DNA of 64,000 nt from Leucobacter weissii (GTDB lineage: Bacteria > Actinomycetota > Actinomycetes > Actinomycetales > Microbacteriaceae): the NCBI RefSeq assembly GCF_017565745.1, contig NZ_JAGDYM010000009.1, forward strand, positions 180,895-244,894. Direction: 5' to 3'. Positions 55,773 through 64,000 of this stretch are shown here, piece by piece (position 1 is the stretch's first letter; every line of letters starts with the position of its first letter). The notes beneath the pieces are model-generated. The model ran no database searches. It was not told the DNA's origin and worked only from the letters and a program-made list of their open reading frames with translations. The translations under genes and the position numbers were made by a program.

Positions 55773-57293
55773 GTGACGAAGAAGACCCTCGACAATGCGA
55801 CCGACACGGGTCACCTCCACGTCGGCAAGGGCCTCAACCAGGGCGCGCTCGGCGTGGTCGGCTCGACCGTGATCGGCCTCGCCTCGACCGCTCCCCTCTA
55901 CTCGCTCGCCGCCACGCTCGGCTATGTGATCGTCGCGATCGGCGCGCAGGCGCCGCTCGTGTTCATCGTGGCCTGCGTCCCCATGGTCTTCGCCGCCTTC
56001 GCCTATCAGGAGCTCAATCGGGAGATGCCCGACTGCGGCACCACGTTCGTCTGGGGCACGAAGGCGTTCGGGCCCGTCATCGGGTGGATCGGCGGCTGGT
56101 CCGTCGCCGTGGCCTCGGTCATGGTGCTCGCCAACGTCGGAGAGATCTCGGGCCAGTACTTCTGGCTGCTGCTCGGCAACGAGGAGTTCGCCGACAACCG
56201 GGTGATCGTGGTCGCGACGTCGGTCGTCTTCATGGCGGTGATGACCTTCGTCAGCACGATCGGGGTCCAGATCGGCGAGCGGCTGCAGATGGTGCTCATG
56301 ACGATCCAGATCGCGGCGATGGTGCTCTTCGGCGTGCTCGCCCTCGTCCACGCGCTCGACGGGAGCAACGCCGGGTCCGTGGCCTTCGACTGGAACTGGT
56401 TCAACCCGGCGGAGCTCTCGTCCTGGTCCGGCTTCATGGAGGCCGTCCTGCTCGCGCTGTTCATCTACTGGGGCTGGGACACCTGCCTGGCGCTCAACGA
56501 GGAGACCAAGAACCCGCGCAAGACGCCCGGGCGCGCGGCGCTCTCGAGCATCGCCGTGCTCATCATCCTCTACGTCGGCGTCTCCGTCGCGGTCATGATG
56601 TTCGCGGGCTTCGGAGACACCGGCTACGGCCTCACCAACGAGACGAACCTCGACGACGTCTTCACCGTGCTCGGCGGCGCCCTCTTCGGGCCCTGGGGAT
56701 GGTTCCTGCTGCTCGGCGTCATGCTCTCGGCGGCCTCTTCGACGCAGACGACGATCCTCCCGACCGCGCGCGGCACCCTCTCGATGGCCGTCTACCGTGC
56801 GCTCCCCGCGAAGTTCGCCGAACTGCACCCGAAGTTCAAGACCCCGTGGTTCTCCACCACCGTGATGGGCGTCGCCGCGATCCTCTACTACGTGGGCATG
56901 TCGATCCTCTCCGAGGACATGCTCGCCGACTCGCTCACCTCGATGGGCCTCGCCGTGGCCCTGTACTACGCCATCACCTCGTTCGCCTGCGTCTGGTACT
57001 TCCGCGGCACCCTGCGCGACAGCGCGCGCAATCTGTGGATGCGCGGAATCCTCCCGGCCCTCGGGGGACTCCTGCTCGGCTACGCCTTCGTGCAGTCGGC
57101 GATCGACATGTGGAGCACCGACTACAGCGAGACGGTGCTGCTCGGCGTGGGCGGGGCCTTCGTGATCGGTATCGGGGCGATCCTCGTCGGCTTCGTCCTC
57201 ATGGGGGTGTGGTGGCTCCGCCCCGGCTCCCGCGTCTTCTTCCGCGGCGAGAGCCTGAACCGCGACACGCCGGTGCTGGTGCCGGACGAGTAA
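55773..57293 (+). CDS. APC-family amino acid/amine permease
   Basis: 506 residues, about 12 transmembrane helices. The APC fold is clear: STVIGLASTAPLYSLAATLGY in helix 1, FAYQELNREMPDCGTTFVWG in helix 3 and YWGWDTCLALNEETKNP in helix 6. Imports an amino acid or amine by ion coupling or exchange; substrate not readable. GTG start with GAGGAGG. It is convergent with the Mrp operon. Confidence 0.87.
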   Translation: MTKKTLDNATDTGHLHVGKGLNQGALGVVGSTVIGLASTAPLYSLAATLGYVIVAIGAQAPLVFIVACVPMVFAAFAYQELNREMPDCGTTFVWGTKAFGPVIGWIGGWSVAVASVMVLANVGEISGQYFWLLLGNEEFADNRVIVVATSVVFMAVMTFVSTIGVQIGERLQMVLMTIQIAAMVLFGVLALVHALDGSNAGSVAFDWNWFNPAELSSWSGFMEAVLLALFIYWGWDTCLALNEETKNPRKTPGRAALSSIAVLIILYVGVSVAVMMFAGFGDTGYGLTNETNLDDVFTVLGGALFGPWGWFLLLGVMLSAASSTQTTILPTARGTLSMAVYRALPAKFAELHPKFKTPWFSTTVMGVAAILYYVGMSILSEDMLADSLTSMGLAVALYYAITSFACVWYFRGTLRDSARNLWMRGILPALGGLLLGYAFVQSAIDMWSTDYSETVLLGVGGAFVIGIGAILVGFVLMGVWWLRPGSRVFFRGESLNRDTPVLVPDE

Positions 57294-57306
57294 GGGCTCC
57301 GGCGCT

Positions 57307-57693
57307 TCAGCGGCCGCGCTCGGGGCGGTCCGCGCCCTCCCCGCGGGACTCGCTGCGCTCGACCGCGGGGCCGAGCTCGTCGACGACGAGCGTGTCGGTG
57401 TCGAACTGCCCGGCGCGATAGGCGGCGCGACCCACCATGTGCGCCGCGATGGGCGCGGTGAGCGACTGGAAGACGAAGACCGGCAGAAGCGCCAGCATCG
57501 TCGGGAGCGAGCGGTTCTCGAGCGCGACCGCCGCGATGATCAGCAGCAGGCCGAACACCTGCGGCTTGGTCGCGGCGTGCAGGCGGCTGAGCGCGTCCGG
57601 GAAGCGCAGCAGGCCGACCCCCGCCGCGATCGAGAAGCCCGTGGCGCCGAGCACGCAGACGAGGGACACGGTGTCGAGTATCTGGTCAAGCAC
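57307..57693 (-). CDS. mnhG: Mrp Na+/H+ antiporter subunit G
   Basis: 128 residues, three helices: GATGFSIAAGVGLLRFPDALSRLHAATKPQVFG is the MnhG core, seen at about 17-49. A polar tail follows. GTG 57693 overlaps mnhF and has GGGGAGG upstream. Last gene of the Mrp operon. Confidence 0.92.
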   Translation of the reverse strand: MLDQILDTVSLVCVLGATGFSIAAGVGLLRFPDALSRLHAATKPQVFGLLLIIAAVALENRSLPTMLALLPVFVFQSLTAPIAAHMVGRAAYRAGQFDTDTLVVDELGPAVERSESRGEGADRPERGR

Positions 57694-58084
57694 GGCTGCC
57701 TCCCCGCCCGCTCTGCGAGCGCGCCTCGCCGCCGCCGGGCGGCGTCGAGCGGTTGCGCGCTTCGCGATCCCCCGGCAGCACCACGCCGTCGTCCGGCTCC
57801 GGCAGCCGCGCACGACGACGCACGTAGCGCGCCACCACGACGGTCGCCAGCACCGCCGTCGCGGCGATCACGGTCATCAGCGCGATCCCGTCCGTGTGTC
57901 CGCGCAGCACCATGTCGGAGCCGACGGTGAGCATCAGCGTCGTGAGGAGGACGTCGCCGGCGATCATCCGGTCGAGGATGGTGGGGCCGCGTACGATGCG
58001 CACCACGGCGCAGAGCGCGGTGGCGGTCAGTCCCGCGATGACCGCGATCGTGACCAGGGAGTGGAACGTGACCGGGTCGTTCAT
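57686..58084 (-). CDS. mnhF: Mrp Na+/H+ antiporter subunit F
   Basis: 132 residues with three helices and the MnhF motif RIVRGPTILDRMIAGDVLLT. The C-terminal 40 residues are a disordered Arg/Gly/Ser tail beyond the usual 90-residue protein. ATG overlaps the mnhE stop by 4 nt. Confidence 0.93.
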   Translation of the reverse strand: MNDPVTFHSLVTIAVIAGLTATALCAVVRIVRGPTILDRMIAGDVLLTTLMLTVGSDMVLRGHTDGIALMTVIAATAVLATVVVARYVRRRARLPEPDDGVVLPGDREARNRSTPPGGGEARSQSGRGGSRA

Positions 58085-58620
58085 CTCAGCGCCTCCACCT
58101 CTTCGCGCGAGCCGACGGCGCGGATCAGCATCTCCTCGATGCGGCGAGCCGCGCTGCGCGCGCCGCGGATCTCCTTCTGCGTCGGCGTGTTGAGCACGTG
58201 CAGATACAGGGTCGACCGGAAGCGGTCGACCTCGGCCACCACGGATCCCGGGATGAGCGAGACGGTGAGCGCCACCATGGTGAGCAGGAAGTCGCTGCGC
58301 GTGCGCAGGCGCACCGCGATGATCGACGTCTTCGGCGGGCTCCCCGGCCGTATCGCCAGCCAGGCCACCTGGAAGGAGGCCGCGGCCAGGTGCCAGATGA
58401 AGTAGACGAGATAGCGGAACGCCCACCAGAGGTTGAGCCTCCCGGCCACCTCCACCGGAGGCAGATAGAACAGGCGCATCGCGATCACCGAGACGAGCAG
58501 GCCGCTCAGCAGCGAGAGCAGCGAGACCTCGCGCCAGAGCGCCATCCAGGTCACCACCAGTCCCATCAGGAGCGGCAGCTCGTGCAGGTGCACGACGGGT
58601 TCGAAACGGTGGCGCCTCAT
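58081..58620 (-). CDS. mnhE: Mrp Na+/H+ antiporter subunit E
   Basis: 179 residues. N-terminal helices (about 14-50), FIWHLAAASFQVAWLAIRPG, then the cytosolic domain with TVSLIPGSVVAEVD and LYLHVL. Typical MnhE. ATG overlaps the mnhD stop. Confidence 0.94.
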   Translation of the reverse strand: MRRHRFEPVVHLHELPLLMGLVVTWMALWREVSLLSLLSGLLVSVIAMRLFYLPPVEVAGRLNLWWAFRYLVYFIWHLAAASFQVAWLAIRPGSPPKTSIIAVRLRTRSDFLLTMVALTVSLIPGSVVAEVDRFRSTLYLHVLNTPTQKEIRGARSAARRIEEMLIRAVGSREEVEALR

Positions 58621-60320
58621 TCGCCCGCTCCTCCCTCGTCCGCGACGTCTCCGGCGTCGTCGAGCGCGGTTCGGCCGCTGCCGCTGCCGGGCGCGCCATC
58701 GCGCTCGCCGCCCTGGCTCTCGCCCCCGAGGATGCGGGAGACCAGCTGCCCGGGCTCGGTGAGGGCCTCTCCGGCTCGCGCGGAGTAGGCGTAGAGGGGT
58801 CCGGCGAAGATCGTCAGCCCGACGCTGACCGCCACCATCCCCGCCGTCGCGGCATACATCAGCCGAGGCGTGTCGCGCTGCTCCTGACGGGGCTGCGCAT
58901 GCGGCGCGTCGTGCAACTGCTCGAGCAGCGCGGTCTCGCGGCCCTCCAGCAGGAGCGCCTCGGTCGTCGGCGGCTTCGGGGCGTTCGGGCCGCCCAGGGC
59001 CGCGGCTCGGCTGCGCCAGAACGCCAGGCTCCAGGCCCGGGCGAGCGCATACAGCGTCAGCAGCGAGACGAGCGCGCCGACGCCCATGAGCCAGTAGGCG
59101 GCCGGGGTCGCGAGCTCGGCCGCCGACGTGAACAGGCCGAGTTTGCCGATGAACCCCGAGAAGGGCGGAATGCCGCCCAGATTGAGCATCGGGATGAAGA
59201 ACAGGACCGCGATGACCGGAGACGCCCGCAGCATGCCGCCGAGCTGCGTGAGCGAGGTGGTGCCGCCCTCGCGCTCGATGAGCCCCACCGCGAGGAACAG
59301 CGTCGTCTGCACGATGATGTGGTGGGCGATGTAGTAGATGGTGGCGGCGTAGCCGGCGCTGCTGGCCATGGCGAGACCGAAGACCAGATAGCCGATGTGG
59401 CTGATCAGCGTGAAGGAGAGCAATCGCTTGATGTCGAGCTGCGATATGGCTCCGAGGATGCCGACCAGCAGCGTGAGCGCCGCCACCACCATCAGCACGT
59501 CGCCGAGCCGACTGTCGGGGAACAGCAGCGTCTGGGTGCGGATCATCGCGTAGACGCCCACCTTGGTGAGCAGACCCGCGAACACCGCGGTAACCGGCGC
59601 CGGTGCGGTCGGGTACGAGTCCGGCAGCCAGAAGGCGAGCGGGAACACCGCGGCCTTGATCCCGAACGCGATGAGCAGCGCGATGTTCAGCAGCACCTGC
59701 ACGTCGAGGGGGATCTCGGCCAGCCGAACGCTCAGCTGGGCCATGTTCACGGTGCCGGTGGCCGCGTAGACGAGACCGATCGACGCGAGGAAGAGGATCG
59801 ACGAGACCAGCGACACCACGACGTAGGTGATGCCCGCGCGGATGCGGGGGCCCGTGCCGCCCAGCGTGATCAGCACGTAGCTGGCCACGAGCAGGATCTC
59901 GAAGCCCACGTAGAGGTTGAAGAGATCGCCCGCGATGAAGGCGTTGCAGACGCCCGCGCCGAGGACGAGATAGGTCGGGTAGTAGATCGAGACCGGGGTC
60001 TCCTCGTCGCCGTCCGCGAGGCCCTGCCCGAGGGAGAACAGCAGCACGCCCAGCAGCACCAGCGCCGACACGGCCAGCATCAGGGCGCTCAGCCGGTCGA
60101 CCACGAGCGAGATCCCGAACGGCGCCGCCCAGCCGCCGACCTGCATGACGAGCGTTCCGTAGACGTCGACGGCCCACATGAAGGCGACCGCGAGCAGCAG
60201 GATCGCCGTCAGGGCGCTCAGGGTGATCGCCTGCTGCGCGCGGCGACGGCCGGGCAGCGCCATCGCGAGCGCCGCGCCGAGCAGCGGGATGAGGACGACG
60301 AGCGGCACGAGCGCGGTCAT
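58617..60320 (-). CDS. mnhD: Mrp Na+/H+ antiporter subunit D
   Basis: 567 residues, about 14 helices, related to proton-pumping subunits of complex I. Visible motifs are VDRLSALMLAVSALVLLG, GDLFNLYVGFEILLVASY, KAAVFPLAFWLPDSYPTAPAPV and KRLLSFTLISHIGYL, holding the family Glu and Lys of the ion path. A polar C-terminal tail of about 100 residues is added. Overlaps mnhC by 4 nt. Confidence 0.95.
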   Translation of the reverse strand: MTALVPLVVLIPLLGAALAMALPGRRRAQQAITLSALTAILLLAVAFMWAVDVYGTLVMQVGGWAAPFGISLVVDRLSALMLAVSALVLLGVLLFSLGQGLADGDEETPVSIYYPTYLVLGAGVCNAFIAGDLFNLYVGFEILLVASYVLITLGGTGPRIRAGITYVVVSLVSSILFLASIGLVYAATGTVNMAQLSVRLAEIPLDVQVLLNIALLIAFGIKAAVFPLAFWLPDSYPTAPAPVTAVFAGLLTKVGVYAMIRTQTLLFPDSRLGDVLMVVAALTLLVGILGAISQLDIKRLLSFTLISHIGYLVFGLAMASSAGYAATIYYIAHHIIVQTTLFLAVGLIEREGGTTSLTQLGGMLRASPVIAVLFFIPMLNLGGIPPFSGFIGKLGLFTSAAELATPAAYWLMGVGALVSLLTLYALARAWSLAFWRSRAAALGGPNAPKPPTTEALLLEGRETALLEQLHDAPHAQPRQEQRDTPRLMYAATAGMVAVSVGLTIFAGPLYAYSARAGEALTEPGQLVSRILGGESQGGERDGAPGSGSGRTALDDAGDVADEGGAGE

Positions 60321-60829
60321 GAGCGCGCCCCCTCGCCGACGCCTCCGGCCGGGCCGGGCTCACCGGCGCCGTCGGCGGAGTCGTCGTCAGAGTCGTCGTC
60401 GTCAGAGTCGTCGGGGAACTCGGGAGTGGAGGCCAGCTCCTCGTCGGTGACCTCCTCGGTCGTGAGGGACTCGGCCGCGGTGAGCGCGGCGTCCTGCTCG
60501 TCGTCCTGCACCGCGTCCTCGCTGCTCCGCGCGAGGCGCCAGGCGCGGTAGATCAGCGCGAGGATGAACGCGCTCACGCCGAAGGTGATGACGATGCTGG
60601 TCAGGATGAACGCCTGCGGCAGGGGGTCGCTCATCTCCTCAGGCTCGGCGGTGCCGTAGAGCGGCGCGGCGCCGAACGACCCGCTCGTGAGGAAGAGCAG
60701 CAGATTGGTGGCGTTCCCGACGAGCAGGAAGCCGAGCAGGACGCGCGTGAGGCTGCGGTCCAGCAGCAGATAGACGCCCCCGGCGTAGAGCACGACCATC
60801 ACGGCGACCAGCGCGAGCGGCATCGTCAT
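60317..60829 (-). CDS. mnhC: Mrp Na+/H+ antiporter subunit C
   Basis: 170 residues. Three helices in the first 110 residues (VVLYAGGVYLLLDRSLTRVL, GFLLVGNATNLLLFL, PLPQAFILTSIVITFGVSAF) are NuoK-like. The last 60 residues are a very acidic low-complexity tail (DDSDDDDSDDDS), encoded by GTC/GTCGTC triplet runs. Overlaps mnhA-B by 4 nt. Confidence 0.94.
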   Translation of the reverse strand: MTMPLALVAVMVVLYAGGVYLLLDRSLTRVLLGFLLVGNATNLLLFLTSGSFGAAPLYGTAEPEEMSDPLPQAFILTSIVITFGVSAFILALIYRAWRLARSSEDAVQDDEQDAALTAAESLTTEEVTDEELASTPEFPDDSDDDDSDDDSADGAGEPGPAGGVGEGARS

Positions 60830-63759
60830 CGGGCACCTCCCGGTCCGAGGTCGACGGTCGGCGCGGGGGTCGGTTCGGCGTCCGCCTGATCTCCCCCGAG
60901 ATCCTTCTCCTCCTGCTCGTCGATCTCCGCGCCCAGACTGCGCAGCACGTCGAGGACGAGACCGAAGACCACCAGGTACACGCCGATGTCGAAGAAGGTG
61001 GAGGTGACGATCGGCACCACTCCGAGCGGGCCCAGGTCGAGATCGATCCAGGCCGAGGCCAGCGCCGACTGGCCGAAGAAGAGGGGCAGCACCGCGGTCG
61101 TGGCCGCGATGGCCAGGCCCGCCCCCAGGATCCGCCCGGCGTCGATGGGCACGGTCGCGCCGAGCTCGTGCCGGCCGCCGGTGAGGTAGCGGGCGACGAG
61201 CGCGAGCCCCGCGACGAGACCTCCGGCGAAGCCGCCGCCCGGCGTGTTGTGGCCCGTGAGCAGGAGGTAGAAGGAGAGGAGGATCAGGGCGTGGAAGGTG
61301 AGGCGCACCACGACCTCCAGCAGGATTGAGCGTCGGGAAGGGTCGAGGTTGCGCCCGGCGAGCAGCCAGGTGCGGCGCTGCGCGGGATCGTTCGGATCCT
61401 CGACGCGGCGCAGGATCTCGTTCACCTGGGAGCGCGCCGCCCGGCGCGTCAGCTTGGGCATGGTGTCGACGCGCGTGCTGAGGAAGACGAGCGAGGCGAC
61501 GCCCGTGGCGGCGGCGAGGATGACCGAGAGCTCGCCGAGGGTGTCCCAGCCGCGGATGTCCACGAGCATCACGTTGACGACGTTCGCACCGTGCCCTCCT
61601 TCATATGCCAGTTCCGGCATGTTCAGCGAGATCGGATCTGCCACGCGCGCTCCCAGCGATATCAAGGCGAGCAGCCCGAGCACGACGCCGACGCCGGTGC
61701 CGATCAGTGCCCGGATCAAGCGCCGGCTCCTCGTCGCGCGCACCCCGATGTGCTGGGGCAGCCGACGGATGACCAGGATGAAGGCGATCAGTGTGACCGT
61801 CTCGACGAGCGCCTGGGTGAGCGCGAGATCGGGAGCGCCGTGGAGGGCGAAGATCGCCGCCATGCCGTAGCCGGTGACGCCCACCAGCACGACGGCCTGG
61901 AACCGCGTGCGCGCGCGCAGCGCGAACACGGCGGCGGCGATCATCACCACGGCGATGCTCAGCTGAGCCGGGGAGCTGGTCAGCACGAGCTGATCGGGCA
62001 GGCTCTCGCTGAGGATCAGAGTCCCCCCGAGTGCTGAGACCATGACGGCCAGGATCACCGCGAGGTAGAACGGCAGCGATCCTCGCTGGGTGAGCGCGGT
62101 CAGCCGGACGGCGAGCACGTCGATCCAGTGCGTCAGCAGCCAGTAGGCATGGGAGGCCGAGAAGCGTTCGGGCAATGAGAACACGGGGGCGGACGAGCGA
62201 CGGATCAGCGCCCAGGCGAGCAGCGCGCCGAGCGCGAGCACGCCGAGCGAGGCCCAGAGCGCCGGGGTGAGGCCGTGCCAGAGCGCCAGGTGCTCCGCGG
62301 GATCCGCGGTCGGGCCTGCGGCGCGCTGGATCCACGGGTCGAGCAGGGGCGCTGCGACTCCGCCTGCGATGACGAGCACCACGAACACCGCGGGCGCGAT
62401 GAGGATCGAGGGCGCATCGCGGTGGAGCATGGTGCACCGCTGCGTCCCCGGCTTCGTGGCGAAGGCGCCCCAGAGGAAGCGAACCATGTAGGCGACGGTG
62501 AGCACGCTCCCGAGGAGCACGGCGGCGAAGGCCAGCACCGCGATCGGACGCTCGGCGCCCACCGCGATGAGCTCGGTGAAGGCGGACTCCTTGGCCACGA
62601 ACCCGATCAGCGGCGGCAGCCCCGCCATGCTGGCCGAGGCGAGGGCGGTGACCGCCGCGAGCATGGGCAGCTGCCTGCCGAGCCCGCTCAGCTTGCGCAG
62701 GTCGCGCGTACCGGCGCAGTGGTCGATGATGCCGACTGCGAGGAACAGCGGGGCCTTCGCGATGGCGTGGGCGAAGAGCAGGGCGAGCCCGGCTACCTGG
62801 GTGCGGGGATCGGCGACGCCGAGCACCATGACCAGAAGGCCGAGCTGGCTGACGGTGCCGTGCGCCACGATGAGTTTGATATCGAACTGCTTGAGCGCGC
62901 GAATGCCTCCGCTCAGCATCGTGATCGCCCCGAGCACCACCAGGGTCTCGCGGTAGCCCGGTACGTCGCCGAAGCCGGGCCCAAGGCGCGCGATGAGGTA
63001 GATGCCGGCCTTGACCATCGCCGCCGCGTGCAGATAGGCGCTGACGGGCGTGGGCGCGGCCATCGCGCCGGGCAGCCAGAAGTGGAACGGGAAGATCGCG
63101 CTCTTGGAGAGCGCGCCGGCGAGCAGCAGGTAGACGGCGACCGTCGCGAGCGTGCCCGTGGGCGGGCCCGCGATGATCTCGCTGAGGTTCGGCGTGCCGG
63201 CCGCGGTGGCGAGGATGACGAGGCCCACCAGCATGGCGAGGCCGCCGAACGTGGTGACCATCAGCGCCTGGAGGGCCGCCGAACGGCTCGTGCGCTGCTT
63301 TCCGGCGTGCCCGATCAGGAGGAAGGAGAAGACCGTGGTCGCCTCCCAGAACACGAACATCAGGTAGACGTTGTCAGCGATCACCAGGCCGAGCATGCTG
63401 GCGGCGAAGCCGATGAAGACGCTGCCGAAGCGGGAGAGGCCGTCCTCTCCGTCCTCGAAGTAGTTGCGGCAGTAGAGCAGGATCAGCGCGCCGGCTCCCG
63501 TGACCAGCAGCGCGAACATCCAGGAGACGGTGTCGAGGCGGAAGGTGAGGGCGAGGTCGAGTTGGGGCACCCAGTCGACCGACTCGAGGAGGATCTCGCC
63601 GCTTCCGATCGCGGGTCCCTGGACGGCGAAGATCACGAACGCGGCGCCGAGGGCGAGCGCCAACAGCACGAAGACGTTGCGGCCGAATCGGCGGATCAGC
63701 GGGTAGGCGAGGAGTGCGAGGGTGGAGAGCGCGACCAGCAGGGTCGTCATCATCCCCAT
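60826..63759 (-). CDS. mnhA: Mrp Na+/H+ antiporter subunits A and B, fused
   Basis: 977 residues. The N-terminal two thirds are NuoL-like MnhA (DTVSWMFALLVTGAGALILLY, FVFWEATTVFSFLLIGH, KSAIFPFHFWLPGAMAAPTPVSAYLH). The C-terminal part is MnhB (LSFYLLLTGHNTPGGGFAGG, LVAGLALVARYL). Such fusions are frequent in actinobacterial Mrp systems. ATG 63759 has GGAGG six bases upstream; the open frame 13 codons longer is not supported. First gene of the Mrp operon exchanging cytosolic Na+ for H+. Confidence 0.95.
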   Translation of the reverse strand: MGMMTTLLVALSTLALLAYPLIRRFGRNVFVLLALALGAAFVIFAVQGPAIGSGEILLESVDWVPQLDLALTFRLDTVSWMFALLVTGAGALILLYCRNYFEDGEDGLSRFGSVFIGFAASMLGLVIADNVYLMFVFWEATTVFSFLLIGHAGKQRTSRSAALQALMVTTFGGLAMLVGLVILATAAGTPNLSEIIAGPPTGTLATVAVYLLLAGALSKSAIFPFHFWLPGAMAAPTPVSAYLHAAAMVKAGIYLIARLGPGFGDVPGYRETLVVLGAITMLSGGIRALKQFDIKLIVAHGTVSQLGLLVMVLGVADPRTQVAGLALLFAHAIAKAPLFLAVGIIDHCAGTRDLRKLSGLGRQLPMLAAVTALASASMAGLPPLIGFVAKESAFTELIAVGAERPIAVLAFAAVLLGSVLTVAYMVRFLWGAFATKPGTQRCTMLHRDAPSILIAPAVFVVLVIAGGVAAPLLDPWIQRAAGPTADPAEHLALWHGLTPALWASLGVLALGALLAWALIRRSSAPVFSLPERFSASHAYWLLTHWIDVLAVRLTALTQRGSLPFYLAVILAVMVSALGGTLILSESLPDQLVLTSSPAQLSIAVVMIAAAVFALRARTRFQAVVLVGVTGYGMAAIFALHGAPDLALTQALVETVTLIAFILVIRRLPQHIGVRATRSRRLIRALIGTGVGVVLGLLALISLGARVADPISLNMPELAYEGGHGANVVNVMLVDIRGWDTLGELSVILAAATGVASLVFLSTRVDTMPKLTRRAARSQVNEILRRVEDPNDPAQRRTWLLAGRNLDPSRRSILLEVVVRLTFHALILLSFYLLLTGHNTPGGGFAGGLVAGLALVARYLTGGRHELGATVPIDAGRILGAGLAIAATTAVLPLFFGQSALASAWIDLDLGPLGVVPIVTSTFFDIGVYLVVFGLVLDVLRSLGAEIDEQEEKDLGGDQADAEPTPAPTVDLGPGGAR

Positions 63760-63843
63760 TCGCAACCTCCGTCCCGCCCCATGGGGGCTCCCGAACATCT
63801 TATCGGAGGCGGCCTGCGAGACGGAAAGTCGGCGGGGGCATGA

Positions 63844-63879
63844 AAAAGGGCCGGCCTCGTGATCGAGACCGGCCCTTTT
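63844..63879. terminator. Terminator of the rRNA operon
   Basis: AAAGGGCCGG and CCGGCCCTTT arms enclose a second paired segment (CTCG/CGAG), with A-run and T-run on either side. It follows the 5S gene and precedes mnhA on the minus strand. Confidence 0.85.
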
Positions 63880-63890
63880 CTGTGAAGGGG

Positions 63891-64000
63891 GTTCGGCGGT
63901 GTCCTACTCTCCCACACCCTCCCGAGTGCAGTACCATCGGCGCTGTCAGCCTTAGCTTCCGGGTTCGGAATGTGACCGGGCGTTTCCCTGACGCTATAAC
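63891..64000 (-). rRNA. rrf: 5S ribosomal RNA, 3' part
   Basis: On the minus strand the sequence reads ...TAGCGTCAGGGAAACGCC, then CCGAACCCGGAAGCTAAGGC, GCCGATGGTACTGCACTCGG and ends ACACCGCCGAAC. These are the conserved 5S loops and the 3' half of helix I. The first few bases lie beyond the window edge. It marks the end of an rRNA operon that continues to the right. Confidence 0.95.

Noticed and set aside
60370..60420. Short repeats GTCGTC and AGAGTC, CRISPR-like at first sight
   Set aside because: They encode the Asp/Ser tail of MnhC in frame; units are triplets with no spacers.

Overview
The window is high-GC actinobacterial chromosome. Single-copy housekeeping genes, frequent GTG/TTG starts, 4-nt stop/start overlaps (ATGA or GTGA), wag31/divIVA, Rv2175c, pknL, garA, ftsR and ramB place it in the Actinomycetia. 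The gene set and the MurE and FtsZ sequences fit Micrococcales, most likely Microbacteriaceae (Leucobacter-like). The genus is an inference; no 16S sequence is present.

Left end (1-9.2 kb): a 5'-truncated view of lepA, then rpsT. An AT-rich islet (about 1.48-3.35 kb) follows, carrying a secreted S1-type serine protease. Next come an acyl-CoA thioesterase, ettA, a small membrane protein, a paralogous ssb, a single ORF fusing NAD synthetase to methionine sulfoxide reductase A, and an unidentified four-helix membrane protein.

Centre (9.2-36.8 kb): dnaE, a two-gene membrane/glycosyltransferase cassette, rluD and lspA lead into a complete division and cell-wall (dcw) cluster on the minus strand. 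In transcription order this is mraZ, rsmH, ftsL, ftsI, murE, murF, mraY, murD, ftsW, murG, [islet], murC, ftsQ, ftsZ, yggS-type, sepF, yggT-type, wag31, lspA, rluD. Most junctions overlap by 4 nt. The murG/murC junction is interrupted by about 1.47 kb holding a VapBC-type toxin-antitoxin pair on the opposite strand and a small gene split by an in-frame TGA. Phased CCACTT repeats upstream of mraZ look like MraZ boxes, and a dyad precedes ftsZ.

Right part (37-64 kb): a DUF3040 protein, a polyprenyl diphosphate synthase, the Rv2175c/pknL/DAHP synthase block, plsC, fadD15, def and pyruvate carboxylase. An orphan ParA sits beside two MerR regulators (one the FtsR orthologue) and a GarA/OdhI FHA protein. 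RamB is divergent from malate synthase aceB, and an APC permease follows. A complete Mrp Na+/H+ antiporter operon (mnhA-B fusion, C, D, E, F, G) and the 3' part of a 5S rRNA gene close the window.

Together the window couples wall-precursor synthesis, septation (FtsZ, SepF, Wag31, ParA, FtsR), Ser/Thr-kinase signalling (PknL, GarA) and central carbon control (PYC, AceB, RamB). The least ordinary items are the NadE-MsrA fusion, the islet inside the dcw cluster, the AT-rich protease islet, the non-canonical MurE specificity motif and the altered GarA phospho-site.
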